A stretch of 64,000 nt of DNA, taken from Pollenia angustigena. Lineage: Eukaryota; Arthropoda; Insecta; Diptera; Polleniidae. Of this stretch, positions 22,905 to 35,112 are shown in pieces. Under the pieces are notes generated by a model. The model was given only the letters and a program-made list of their open reading frames with translations. It searched no databases and had not been told where the DNA came from. The position numbers were made by a program, and so were the translations under genes. Position 1 is the first letter of the stretch. Each line of letters starts with the position of its first letter. Location of the stretch: assembly GCA_930367215.1 (NCBI GenBank), contig OV884058.1, forward strand, positions 103,625,802 to 103,689,801. Direction: 5' to 3'.

Positions 22905-23596
22905 GAGTACCAGCCCTGCAAATAATCATATATATTATTTCTAAAGCACTTTTTTTTGTCGGTTGCAAATATCTCCCATACCACCGCATCAAATTTAATG
23001 AATGATATATCATTTTAAAGCTTATTTCTAACACTAATGACGAAAAATAATTAGAAATTGAAAAATTAATATTTTCATTGATAAAAATTATATTTTAAAA
23101 TGTATTGAAGTTACTAAAAATTCTATTAACTAGATGACCCGTGCTAATATTTCGCATCGTTAGTTGTCATTTTTGTAACATTAAATGAAAATAATTAATA
23201 TTATAGTAACTTCAATACATTTTATTAAAAGTATAAAAATATTAGAAATCATAATATATATCATTCATATTTACATACATACATACATATGTTTAAATCT
23301 TTTATAATACTTCTTTGAATACCATGTTAGAGGTAATGACATGATCATCGTTAACTTTTTGTCCGTACGAATCCTTAATACAAACAAAAATATATTTCTA
23401 ATTATTTTTCGTCATTAGTATTAGAAATAAGCTTTAAAATGAGATATCATTCATTAAATTTGATGCGGTGGTATGGGAGATATTTGCAACCGACAAAAAA
23501 AAGTGCTTTAGAAATAATATATATGATGATTATTTTCATTTTATGTTACAAAAATAACAACTAGCGGTGCGAAATATTCGCACGGGTGATCTAGTT
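22905..23596. repeat. Helitron-like ends in a complex fold-back
   Basis: The segment 23128-23596 has about 70-bp inverted ends: AACTAGATGACCCGTGC at the left, and GCACGGGTGATCTAGTT at the right. Each contains a GTGCGAAATATTCGCAC-type hairpin next to CTAG, resembling Helitron 3' termini in opposed orientation. In addition, 22920-23058 is an inverted copy of 23398-23540 (AAAGCACTTTTTTTTGTCGG against CCGACAAAAAAAAGTGCTTT). Confidence 0.55.
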
Positions 23597-23599
23597 ATT

Positions 23600-24200
23600 A
23601 TAATATTATAAAAGAACCAGTCCAAACACGCGTGTAAAGAGTAGTCCACAAGGGACCAGGACTAGTCCAAAACTAACCCAAACGTATGAAAAAAACCTGG
23701 TCTATTTAACATTACGATGTCCTAGAAGAGGACCATATAACCCACCTTAGGACCACTAAGGAATACTTTTAAAACAATGGTGGGCGCTCCATAGCACAAT
23801 TGTGCTGAGAGATTTTACACGTATTCTTAGCCTCTTTAATTTAGTTTTTGATGAGACACATTTTCTTATATTTTTTGTATTTTTTTTCAAGAGAATTTAC
23901 CCAGCAAACACACGTGTGTCATTTCAAATAAATGATGTTATGCGAAAAATAATTTACTGAACTTTTTTTACTGTTACTTTTTTTTGTGAACAGTAAATCT
24001 CTACAATTTAAACTATTAAAAAATGTTTTATATAACTTCAAATGCGTAAAATATAAAATAAGGAAATATAATGCACCATTTATTTCAAATGCTTGGCTTT
24101 GTGTTTGGTGGGTACTTCTGCCATCTCACTAATACTAATAAGCATCAATACAAGCACAGTTTTAGTTGTGCCCACTTCTGTTTTAAAACTACTCCATGGT
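23600..24200. other. unassigned region with AGGACCA motifs and a short dispersed repeat
   Basis: Imperfect AGTCC/GGACCA motifs repeat at 23620-23760. The segment CTCACTAATACTAATAAGCA to about 24186 recurs, diverged, at 28881-28950, and its first part again near 53648. I see no coding potential. Confidence 0.4.
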
Positions 24201-24210
24201 ATACTCAAGA

Positions 24211-25193
24211 CAGTGTTGCCACTTTGTGGGTAATTACCCGAATTTGGTATAATTTTTACTGTCGTGGGTAGAGCGTGGGTAATTTCTTTTAGGTACAATT
24301 CAGGTGTTATTTAAATTCTTACTTAAGATACCCAAATTAAATCAAGACTCCATTTTAGTGATGACATTAATTTCTTTTTAAATATTGTTGCTGAAAAATG
24401 CACAGTCTTCTGAACCAAAGTCTCGGTTTATTTTTAAGAAAAGACTTCAATCATTAAATATATATTTTCAAAAGTTTGGTAATGAATGTCGCAAGATGGA
24501 CTCTTAGATTTCGATAAAGATGCCTATCATAGTTATATATGACCTGAAATTTATTGAAAAAAGTTATTCATACTAAAAACTAGTTTTAAAAATAAATTTT
24601 ATTTTCATCTTGCAACTTTTTAGTGCTTTAGTTTAAAGAATATTTAACACCCTTTACAGTTGTAAAACTGAATTACGGAAGGGACAGTTGTATAAAACCC
24701 TGCAGACATTTTGTTCACTAAATAAGGTATACGAGGTGACACATCGCATGGCCTTGAAGTCTAATTGACACATCGCCTTCATTTGTGAAAAGATAGGTTG
24801 CGTCAGTTTAATCACGAAGTCGCCTATAAGTTGGGTATGGGAGTTAAAAACGCACATTATAAAGGAATTGCAATGGGTATTTTTAACCTTCCCTAGATAT
24901 ATGCAACCAAATGTGGAACTTAACTCGATATTTTAGGAGTTTTATTTTATGTTTTATTAATTGTTTTTATTTCTTTAATTTTATTTTTGTTAATTTATTT
25001 AAAATTACAATAAGAATCCTAACAGTTTGACTAATTTTGATCTTCTTTCAATTAGTTTGTTGTGTTTTTGCTTCTTTGTAAATGACTATTTATTTGATAC
25101 AACTTCAATTTTATATCAGGTGTAATTGAATTTAAATCGGGTAATTTTCCTTCATCTCAAGTATAGTTTTGAATTTTACTGGTGGTAACACTG
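24211..25193. mobile_element. hAT element (CAGTGTTGCCACTTT)
   Basis: The left end is CAGTGTTGCCACTTTGTGGG and the right end is TGGTGGTAACACTG. The 8-bp TSD ACTCAAGA is perfect (24203-24210 and 25194-25201). The left 120 bp matches, in reverse, the short element at 47375-47563 (GGGTAATTACCCGAATT, GGGTAATTTCTTTT). No transposase frame is seen. Confidence 0.9.
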
Positions 25194-25447
25194 ACTCAAG
25201 AGGATTAGTTTTGAAGTCGTTTAAAAACGAAAGCATGTCGTTAAAAAACGAAGACATGTCGTCTCACTACAAACACTTTTTAACAATGACATGGTCCATG
25301 CTTGCATTACATCGGACCAATCCATGGAGTAGTCCATTTTATCAAAATGGATCAGGTGGTCCAATTTTATTTGCTGGGAGAGAGTAAACAAATTGAGAGA
25401 ATGCATTCATTTACAGCCGAAATAAAAGGTTAGTAATATATTTCATA

Positions 25448-25790
25448 AGTTGTATAACACAAAGGTACAAAATTAAAAATTTTTTGTGTTGATAAAAAAT
25501 TTGTAGCAATTCTTGACCAATTCAATGTCGCTAATTTTAAAACTGCACTTCTTTTTTATTCGGAAGCTTTTTGACTCTAAATCAGTTTCAAATATCTTAT
25601 CAAACAATTGTAAAAATATTAAAGATTTTTATGTTTTAAAAATTCACAAAAAATAAATATTGCACGACAATCACAGCTGATAGAAAAAAGTGAAGTTTTA
25701 AAATCAGCGACATTGAATTGGTAAAGAAATGCTTCAAATTTTCTATCAACACAAAAAATGTTTAATTTTGTTCCCTTGTGTTATACAACT
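25448..25790. mobile_element. MITE with TAAGTTGTATAACACAA ends
   Basis: A 343-bp element with about 30-bp TIRs, AGTTGTATAACACAAAGG at the left and the complement at the right. Both sides carry TA, fitting a Tc1/mariner-type target. Internal subrepeats (AGCGACATTGAATTGGT, and its inverted partner ACCAATTCAATGTCGCT) make it nearly palindromic. Confidence 0.75.
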
Positions 25791-25799
25791 TACTGAACA

Positions 25800-26004
25800 A
25801 CCTAAACAAAAGCGGCAAGCGTTTTTTTAAACATGAAAATTTTATTTAAATACAAATTCAATAAAACAAACCGACATAGCGATCTTTCAAATAAGATTTA
25901 TCAGCCGGGTGGTTTCTACTTCGCATTCTAATGGTTTGTTTCGTATAAATTGTATGCAAATGAGAAGTTTTGACGTACAAAAACGCTTCCGCTCTTATTT
26001 AGGT
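25800..26004. mobile_element. short inverted-repeat element
   Basis: ACCTAAACAAAAGCGGCAAG at 25800 pairs with CTTCCGCTCTTATTTAGGT ending at 26004. No unambiguous TSD was found. About 205 bp, noncoding. Confidence 0.5.
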
Positions 26005-26478
26005 AGCTCAGTTATATAAAAAATTAGAACCTGCTGTCACATTTGCTTTTATCTGTATAGGATTACACATAAATTGTAGCAAAACAAAACTTTTTTAACT
26101 TGTTTTTTAAATATTTTTACTTACTTAAGAAAAGAGTTTTCAAAGAAAAAAAAATCACCGATGCACAGAGGTGATTGAATTTTGTATGCAAAATATTTAG
26201 AAAAGACATGTTGTGGCATTTAAAATTGTAAATTTATATAAACAAGCAAAAAGACGTAGGGTATTAAGAGGGTGTTTCCCCAAACCAATTAAAAGAGGAT
26301 ACTTTTTAAAGAAATTCTAAGTCGTGCAGTATGAAAAATTAACAAACAATTCTGTTTTTATTGAAAAGATAAAAATGTGATATATCAGTTTGAAATTTAA
26401 GGCATTTCTTAAATATAAGTATAAAATCAATCGGCCATTTCTTCATTGCCTGAGCTGAAAATATCTTCTTTATTTAAT

Positions 26479-27129
26479 TCATATGTACATGTTGTCTTCG
26501 TTGTCTTCGGTTGGGACAAGCATTTCTAACCATTCCTTTGAGAAAGGATTTTGTGTTTTTTTCGGCTTTGGTCTTAGTCCCGTTAACAGAGGATCTGAAG
26601 TTAGCAATAATCTATTAATTATATCTCTATTGCAGGACTCTCTTGAAAATTTTCGGGCGTAGTTATCACGATATTGCTGCTTCTTCCGATTTCATGTTTT
26701 TCGGCAGCAGCTATATTAGCAATTATTGATGATATATTGCAGATTTCGGAAATTCGTAAAACGTCTTCACGAACTATGAATTTGACCTCTGAAGAACCTA
26801 GATTTGGAAACAAAAAATATTGGAAATGCTAAATTTTAAAATGAAATGTGTAAAAGAAGTGTGCAATAAAGCAGCATGTACAGTAAAGCATCAGAATTTT
26901 TGGTACATTTTTCAACCATGAAATATCAATTAACACACCCGAGCTAGAATCTCAGTTGCGTTAAGTGGTGTTATACAACTTTATGACTATACCTAGTTAA
27001 CTTTTTTAATCAATTAAAATTAACAAAAATACCATCATTTTCAATGTAGCTCTGCCGGTACCAGAATATATTATATTCCTATTAAACTATGTGAATTGTA
27101 TCATATTTACCTGCATTACAATTATCCAT
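26479..27129 (-). pseudogene. possible small two-exon gene of unknown family, frameshifted
   Basis: Exon 1 (27129-27111) starts ATG and ends GCAG before GTAAAT. Exon 2 begins at 26797 after CAAATCTAG. Spliced, this gives a 65-codon frame to TAA at 26619, containing VREDVLRISEICNIS. A second frame overlaps and continues further: NRKKQQYRDNYARKFSRESC ... LRPKPKKTQNPFSKEW to TGA at 26479, with AATAAA only 5 nt later. The protein-like composition of both frames and the well-placed poly(A) signal suggest one ORF broken by a 1-nt loss near 26690. I do not recognise the family. It could also be two short products or chance. Confidence 0.45.
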
Positions 27130-30040
27130 TTTAATAAAATTCATAAACTGAAAACACGCTTTTACTCAAGTTTTTTTCACGTTGACTTGTCTCAAACACA
27201 GCAAAAAAGCATATGCCCAATTAGCAACACGAAACTTTGACTGCGTGGCGAGAGCGAACGAAAGCAAAAAGGAATTAAAAATAACGGGATCTAGTCCAGC
27301 ATTCTATTCTCTTCACCCTACGGTGGGTAGTTAAAGAAAAAGTGAGTTTTGAAAATTCGAATTTTGGCCGCTTAAATTGGACAAATACCCCTTTGTGTGA
27401 CGCGACTGGTACAGAAACAAAAATATTTTTACAAGCACAAAATACCAACAAATTCTTGTGGCTATTTTTTTCTTAATAATTTCTGCATTTAAGTACGTCT
27501 TTTTAACGAAAGAAAAAGGGCCCCTTTTACAGGCATCAAAGAATTTTTTACACAAACAAAACACATATCGTTAGCTTAAATGCAAAACAAAGTAGATATT
27601 ATTTGAAAATTACAAATTAATAGAATACAATATTTTTTCCTTAATAATATATCGGTTAACGCATTTTTATCTGAAATATTAAAAATTGATTTTAAATCTC
27701 AAATAGTTACCATTTTACACAAAGTTCTTTGCTTTGCATGTAAACTTATGAAATGTTATATTATTCTACATTTAAGTCTTAAAATTTAAACTCTAAATAA
27801 AAATTGCACGCAAGGCATTGGATGTTACCAAAAGCATTTTTGACCGCACAATATTTTTTGAGTGTTAGCTGAAACAAAATAATATAGCATCCGCTCGACA
27901 TGTACACTTGTCGAAGTCACATCGACGACTGAATTGAAGAGCATAAAAATATGTCTAAGTATTGGTGTGCACAATTGTGCAAAGAAATGGAAAACCCTGG
28001 TTTAATGTTTGAAAAACATAATTTTTAAGAAACTTGGCATTACTTTTATGTGTTAAAAATATTTTTTACGCAGTGATGCCGCAGCTCTTAAATAAATTTT
28101 GGCAATTATTGCTGCAGTTAATTTTCTGAAGCAATAACTTTTGTCATAAAAGAAATCGTTTTGTTTTTCTTTTGCGATGCTTTTTCTTGGATTTATAAGA
28201 AAACTGTTGACATCGTTATTGTTAATAACATTTTTATTATTATTTTATGTTTGCTTTGCTTATTAAACTTTTGAAATTCAAACTTTGCAAAGCTGTTGTG
28301 CAGTAAAAAAGTTTCGGCATCACAACTGTAACTGGTAATTACGCATCAGCAACAACATTTTGAATCACTGCAGCATTGATGAATAGTTTTCGTGCATTAT
28401 AACGTACGTACCCAAAGTGTTCTGAAACTTTTAATGTAGTACTATACATATATGTATTTTTTAATTTAATCTGCCGTTAAGATTATATTGTTTATTGCTT
28501 CCAAAAACATCGAAATTTTAATATTTATTATGTTTTATAATAAATTCAATTGTTTTTACGTTATAAAATGTATTATAAATAAGTATTTATATATTTATAA
28601 TCTTAAATTAAGTTTGTATAAAAGTCTGCAATTATGCATGTTTTTCATATTATAAAAGTAAAAAAGTGATAGTGGGACCACTGAAATATAAACAGACAGT
28701 AAAAAAACAGCTGTTTATATTTTTTCAATTGAAGCTGCCGTCTTCAATATAATTCAGTAGCTGACTTCACGACTATAATTGCACCCAGCAGCATTTGTAG
28801 TCTTGTGTTCGTGTATTCTGCTGTGGTGAATGTGTTAAATCATTAAGCTAGTTTATGCATTAAACTTTAATGCATAAACTATAGCTCTCCTCACTAATAC
28901 TAATATGCAGCAATACAAGCAGAGTTTAAAATTTGTGCACATCTGCTTTACTTGGTGGTCACACGATCAAGTTTTCCTTTCAATTCCTTTCAATTTGCAA
29001 TACACTCTCACTTTTTTACTAACACACTCACACTTTTTAAATTGACCACGAGATTGCTTTCAATTTCACCTCTCCATTTGATTAGCAATTTTACTATCAA
29101 TTTAACAGCTGATTACATGTTAGTCTTTATAAATTGTTTTTTTTACGACATCTTGAAAGAAAATTGCTTACAAATTGAGTGCAGTCTACGTCACAGCTTA
29201 TAATTTTTGCAAATTTTGACAAGCAGTATATGTAAAAGAGTATCAAGAACAACTTCATCGTGTGGCCGCAGGGTAAGGGTCACAACGGAAACTCCGGACA
29301 TATTCATAGTGTTGTTAGCACGGCTGCCAGATTTTACGATTCATCATTTGGACGATTTTTTTGTTCCGAAATTTGCAAAATGCCGTTTTGCCGATTATTT
29401 TTTTCTTTTCTAAAAATTTTTGTGTATTAGGCTAAACCCACACCAAGAAAAGTCAAAACATTTTTGTCTTTAAAGTCCAAGACACCTGTTTGTTGATAAT
29501 CCTCACCAAAAAAACGTCTTATCAAGTTTTTGTCTTAAAAGAGAACTGGTAAAAAGACAGACTTGCCGTGGGTTGCATTATAAAGGCACTTTTAGACAAT
29601 ACGTAGTTAGCACAGCAAAATGCATACTTACATGCCTTGTAAAGCAAAAAGAAAAAAAATTGCTTCTGTAAATGTCAGCTCAAATTAGCAGTGTAAAATT
29701 TTTCAATTAGATCTTGTTTTAATCTGACAAACCATCTGACATCAGCTGTTTTTTTATTTCTTTAAATTGAAAAAAAATTTAAAGTGAATAAAAATATAAA
29801 TCGCTCATTTGCTGCAAGACCGGCATAACTCAAAAAAATCCATTTCAAGATAAACAAATTTAAAGTTTTTGATTTGCTCTAACTACTTAGAAAAAAAGAA
29901 GACACATTCTCTTCAAACTGGGAAAGTATAAAATATATAAAGATGAATTTAATAGACAATAGAGATTCTGCATCTCTAATTCCAAAATGTCATTTTTTGA
30001 GTTATGCCGGTCTTGCAGCAAATGAGCGAAATATGTAATT
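27130..30040. other. noncoding stretch, nothing firm
   Basis: I found no gene in these 2.9 kb. Items seen: ATATCGTTAGCTTAAATGCAAAA at about 27567, similar to the TIR of the MITE at 61856; a perfect palindrome GTTTATGCATTAAACTTTAA... centred at about 28866; a T/C-rich stretch with CACTCTCACTTTTTTACT at 28960-29050; and CACGGCTGCCAGATTTTACG at 29319, which looks like a hAT left end. Short open frames at 28952-29413 have no family resemblance. Confidence 0.4.
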
Positions 30041-30052
30041 TACTGTGATGAA

Positions 30053-31079
30053 CAGGGAAACCAGAAATATGCTCTAAAAAACACGTTTTATGCACATTAA
30101 ATATGCAGTAAAAACTGGAAAATATTCCCTGAAAAATGTTAAAAATATGCCCTAAAAATTCAAATTGCTCATTTGAAGACACAATATTCAACAATTTAAT
30201 AACAAAATCTAAAAAAAAAAACCTAAAAAAGGTTAAAATTCATATAAGAGATGTTTGCACCGAATATTATCTAGATATTAACATCCATATGTCATTGTCT
30301 TAAAGGGATTTAAGGTACGGTCGCTAAATTGTTAACAAATGTTAACATTTAAAAGGAATTTAAAGCTAGCAAAGACATAGCTTTGAGCAAATGTGAACCA
30401 ATTCGAAAATAATTTAGTTTGAAGTAAAATATTTTTGGCACGAATTTAATTTAAATACCATCCTAATTAAATAGCTTGCGGACACAAAGAGTCTAATTTG
30501 GATGTAAAATTATAGACCGATTCTTACCATTTGCATAGACTTCGTCCATATTTGATCAAATTATCTACAAAATTGGAACTTGTACTCTGCGCACAAGGCT
30601 AACATTTACAGACAACCAGCCAGGCGGATGGATGGACATCGATAGATCTCTTTAAAAAGTGATTCTGAGTCAATCGGAATACTAAAAGATTGGTCTAGAT
30701 ACAAATCGCATAACATTTATTCTTAATGACAACCTGCTTTGTCTTACAATTTAAAAGTAAAAATTAAATTTAGATGTCGAAATTAAAGTAACAGATTTTC
30801 GAAAAAAAAATTTTTTTATTTGCTGCGAAAGCTATTGTAGGCATCAAAAAAAATTGAATATGTATCAAAATATTCATTAAAAAGGCAAAATATGCGCTTT
30901 AAACCTAAAAAATGCTGCAAAAAGGTTCTTTTAACTAAAATATGCTGCAAATGCAAATATATGCACTAACAAATCGATGCCAAAATTCATAAAAAGCTCT
31001 AAAACGGATAAATATATTGTTTCTGCCTTCATTAGTCGCACAAGGAAAAACATGCAATTGCATATTTCTGGTTTCCCTG
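30053..31079 (+). mobile_element. hAT element, family CAGGGAAACCAG, copy C
   Basis: It starts CAGGGAAACCAGAAATATGC and ends CATATTTCTGGTTTCCCTG. The 8-bp TSD GTGATGAA is perfect (30045-30052 and 31080-31087). At 1027 bp it is uninterrupted and gives the reference length for copies A and B. It is nonautonomous. Confidence 0.93.
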
Positions 31080-31597
31080 GTGATGAACGATTTTAGGTAA
31101 TGTTAGATGAAACCAAATACTAAGCAGGGGTGCCAGATGATTTTGGTAAGAAATCGGCAATTAAATTTAAAAAAATCGGCAAACCAAAAATACCTGTTTA
31201 AAATATAGTAAAACATTTTTTTAGAGACAAAAAAGTAGCAAAACAAAAAAAATAGGCATAATTTATGTGTAAATTCCCTACTTAAGGGTAAATTGTTTTA
31301 AAGTGTTGTACTTTTTGTTATTATAGATACATATGAGCTTGACATTTTTATTTAATCCTAAATTTTTATATCAACATCAAAATAGTTTAAAATTTTAAAT
31401 AATCTTTAGAATCTGAAAGCACCATAACTTGTTATAAATGCACCTGGAGAATTCTCACTTTTAAATCTTAATTTTTTGGCTAAAAATTTTGAAAATTTAC
31501 TTGACTTTCTTACAAAAGATTGGCAATCTAATGTACCTGCATCATCCTGAATTGCGCTTTTTTGATTTAAATTTTTTCATTAAAAGTGAATATATGG

Positions 31598-31808
31598 GCC
31601 ATGTCACAGAGTACAATTCCGTTCGGAATGATTCCGTTCGGAATTGAAGAAAACATATTTGTTTGTTGATGGAAAGTGTATTTTGATAGTTTTATGGCCT
31701 TTCAGATACAGACAACTCCCATACCTTTCATGAAAACAAAAATTTTCTGAAGCACCAAAATACGGAATGAATTCCGTTTCCGAACGGAATTGTACTCTGT
31801 GACATGGC
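31598..31808. mobile_element. MITE with GCCATGTCACAGAGTACAAT ends
   Basis: A 211-bp element with about 30-bp near-perfect TIRs (GCCATGTCACAGAGTACAAT continuing CCGTTCGGAA). The GTTCGGAAT unit is doubled at the left end. No clear TSD was found. Confidence 0.75.
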
Positions 31809-32092
31809 TGTATATTTAACTTGCCACAAATTTTTTGTAAGAATCGATCTATGTACATATTTCCAAACTCAAATATAAAGAACTTATATTTTTAAATTTA
31901 ACTTATTTCTTCTTTTAGCTTTGGTCAATTGAAACATGTTCAAATAAAATCTGTGTGTTGGGTTAAACATACATAACAAACAAATCTAACCCTAGAACTG
32001 CCATCGGCAAAATCAGGGCGCCGCGTTTTCTTTTTTCTCTTTTATTCTCTTGTATGCTCTTTTATAACGTACATGTGCACACACATTGCAGA

Positions 32093-33803
32093 CAGTGTAA
32101 CCGTCGGATATTTTAAAAAAGTACCAAAAAAAGGGGATATCTACAAAAAAAAGTGGCACCAAAAGGAGGATTTAAAAAAAATGGGCCACATCTTTTAAAA
32201 TTAAAATAAGTACACCACATTTTTTATTTTTGACGGTTTTTCTATTTATTATAATTTTAAGTGGTATAAAAACATAACAAAAAACATTGTATATTAATTA
32301 TATACACTAAGAAAAATTGATCGTTTTACAATAGACGTATGTATTAAAACGTAAATCGCTTAATTCAGCAAGATGTGTAGATAGAAAATAAAACTCATTT
32401 CTTTATTTAATAAGTTAAAAAAATGGTTTAGGTTTTTTAATACAAAATAAAAATTAGGAACGATTATCGTACAATCTTTCTTGCCGCAAAATATTTTTTT
32501 TACGTTTGTGGAGCAGAAACACATTAAGAAGACGGAAACTATTAACCGAAACAATTGCTCTTGTTTTTCGCAATGCGGTCTTATTTTGCGAAATAATTAA
32601 GCGGGTGACGCAATGAAACGGGTATTTTTACAAAGACAGTTAAACTGAATGATTTATTTACATGATTTTAAGTGCAATAAAACGGGAAACTCAATTAAGC
32701 GGGACTCAATTAACCGAAAATAACTGTATCTGATAAATGTGACGTGATGGGAGAAAACTGCGCTCGTACGGCTATAGCATTCCAAAAAATATAAGAATCA
32801 GTTGGAATGGATAAATATACGTTTTCAATGTCGTCTTGTGTTATTTATTAATGGTCAGTTCATACAAAATTTTTTACAATTAATTGTTCTTAAAACGACT
32901 TCTATACTTTCGTAAAGTGTCTTCACTTTAAACCCAATCTTCAAGGCTAGTATCTAACAAATTTAAAGATAAAAGCATTGATTCGCAAGTATTTTCTTTT
33001 AACTTATTTGTTACTTTATTTTTGATTAAAGCTAACTTAGTTAAAACACGCTCAGCAGAAGCACTATTGTGTGACAATTCAAAAATTTGAGAGATCATTT
33101 TGTACAAGTTTAAATATATATACAGGTATACTCATCAAATCTATGTTTCAATGTTCCAATTTCACGCCAAAAATCTTCAGCATTCGAAATTTTAAATAAG
33201 TGTTCATAATTCGCGTTATTTACTTTACTCTCTAGAAGTTTAAATTCAAGTATAAATGCATCTAGGTCAGCTTTAATATCTTTATACTCTGAAATTAATT
33301 CGAAATAGTTTATATGTTTATTAGACACTATAAATAATGGGTCTAAATACTTCAATATATTGAGATTTTTGTTTTTTATATTAATTCTTGAAATCAATTC
33401 TTTACACAATTTTTAAGTTTTAATGTCAATTACACAAATTTTAGAAAAGTTTTCGGTACAGAACAGTTCGGTTTTTGCTTCACGAACAATATATATATGC
33501 GAGATATCTTTACCCCCTTATTCATAATAAATAACACAGGTAAATAGAAAGTTTATTCAACCGATTTTCTGTTAACCACGCATGATATTAATATATTTAC
33601 ACAGTTTTACTTATATTAAAGCTGGGAGTCATAATAGAACAGAAAGAAAAAAGTATTTTTTCCTAACGGAAAAAATATCAAAAAAGTGGCAAGAATCACA
33701 AAAAGTACCACATTTGGGTTCATTTTGTAAAAGTGGCCAAATAGTATCCAAGCAGTCGAAAAAGTGGCAAAATGCTACTTTAGTGGCACCAACGGAAACG
33801 CTG
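32093..33803 (-). mobile_element. hAT element, family CAGTGTAACCGTCGG, copy 1
   Basis: The ends are CAGTGTAACCGTCGGATATT and GGCACCAACGGAAACGCTG. The 8-bp TSD ATTGCAGA is perfect (32085-32092 and 33804-33811). It carries a transposase remnant on the minus strand. AAAAGTGGC repeats lie near both ends. A related copy is at 53678-54963. Confidence 0.92.
32930..33410 (-). pseudogene. hAT transposase C-terminal remnant
   Basis: The minus strand reads LNILKYLDPLFIV, then NAEDFWREIGTLKHRFDEYT (33409-33125). In another frame it reads LSHNSASAERVLTKLALIKN and SMLLSLNLLDT (about 33090-32945). The latter is the hAT dimerisation signature (S..S.AERV...L..IK). The frame shifts between the two blocks, so it is inactive. 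It belongs to the surrounding hAT element. Confidence 0.8.
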
Positions 33804-34339
33804 ATTGCAGAGAATTTAACAACATTAACAATAACATATACGTAAATTTTACATTGTAAAATGCGTACAACGCATATAATCGCAAAATGTAATAGTATAG
33901 GTTGCCGATGGCAGCCCTAGAAGCTCTGAATAAGGAATGATAAATGAGAAAACCAATATCGTACTGAAGAACTTTTAAAATCGTACTTTTTTTATTTTAA
34001 AAAACAAAAATTTAATACAACAAAAACAAAAGTAATTAAACTTCATTTGTACATTAATTATACATAATAATAGGGTGAGTAAAATTTTTTCACGTCAAAA
34101 GTCATTCCAAGAAACTTTGCCAAAGAAATCGTAGGTCAAAAATTAATTTCAAGTCCCAGATTTTTCAAAATAGTTTTCCAAAATATTCAAGAATAAAGGC
34201 AAACAAATAGTATTTAGTCTAGCCAGACCTGTATTATGCGGTTTTTAGGGTCGAGAAATCCATTTATTATTTTTTTTTATTGCCGCCAGAGAGCGTTTGC
34301 ATACACTTTTTAGAATCAATCGTCTTTTATGTGGAAAAT

Positions 34340-34790
34340 TTACCAATATTTCTCATAACGCAATCTCGAATTTTAATCGAAAATAAAATTTTAAAGCGTT
34401 CTAAAAATATATGAATACGAGCATCTTCGGATTGCATTTCCAAATTTATTGAGTTTACAATTTTCAATATGTACTGCAAAAACAGAAAAGGAGTAGATAC
34501 ACCGAATATAATAAAATTTAATTTAGCGCTTTGAAAATCTCCTTCAAAATAATTCGAAGTAAAGTAATAATGGAGTGGGCTCCCACGTCTTGACGTGACA
34601 ACCATCTTGTTGACGGATATTTAAAAATATTATGAACTCGTTCCAAAATAATCTTGAATTGAGAGGAAGTTGCCTTTTCTACTATATAGAACTTTTGCAG
34701 AAGGGGTTTCCTATTTTTTTAAAAAACTTGTCAATTTCATCAGAAAATGCACGCTTATATGCAGCCGTAGATCCTAAATTTAGAATGTGG
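34340..34790 (-). pseudogene. hAT transposase middle-domain remnant
   Basis: The minus strand reads CHILNLGSTAAYKRAFSDEI at about 34790-34730, the typical hAT C..H..NL segment. Further on it reads LNFIIFGVSTPFLFLQYILK and NLEMQSEDARIHIF at about 34530-34420, the region preceding the insertion domain. A TAG stop at about 34685 and a frame change interrupt it. Confidence 0.7.
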
Positions 34791-34795
34791 CATTA

Positions 34796-35112
34796 GTCTA
34801 CTTTCACACGTTTCATCTTTTGATGCTCAACTCTTATGTTTTTAGGTGAGAGAAGAAAGAAGAAAGGGGGTTAGTACAGAGATGCCTGTACTCGGTCAGT
34901 ACGCTTTGTGTTTTTATTCGTTGGTATATGCCAGCAATGGCTGCATGTAATTTTTTTCTTTTCTTTTTCTCTTTGATTCGCTGTTAATGAAATTGTTGTT
35001 GTTTTGAACCGAAAAAAGTTGAAACCGATTGCTGCGTGTGATTATGTTGGCATCTTTAAAAGGGAATTGAAAAGAAGTTGAGCATCAAAAGATGAAACGT
35101 GTAAATTTAGAC
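34796..35112. mobile_element. MITE with GTCTACTTTCACACGTTTC ends
   Basis: A 317-bp element with TIR GTCTACTTTCACACGTTTCA continuing TCTTTTGATGCTCAAC, and its complement at the right (TGAAACGTGTAAATTTAGAC). It is bordered by TA. It interrupts the hAT transposase remnant right beside the C..H..NL block. Confidence 0.78.
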
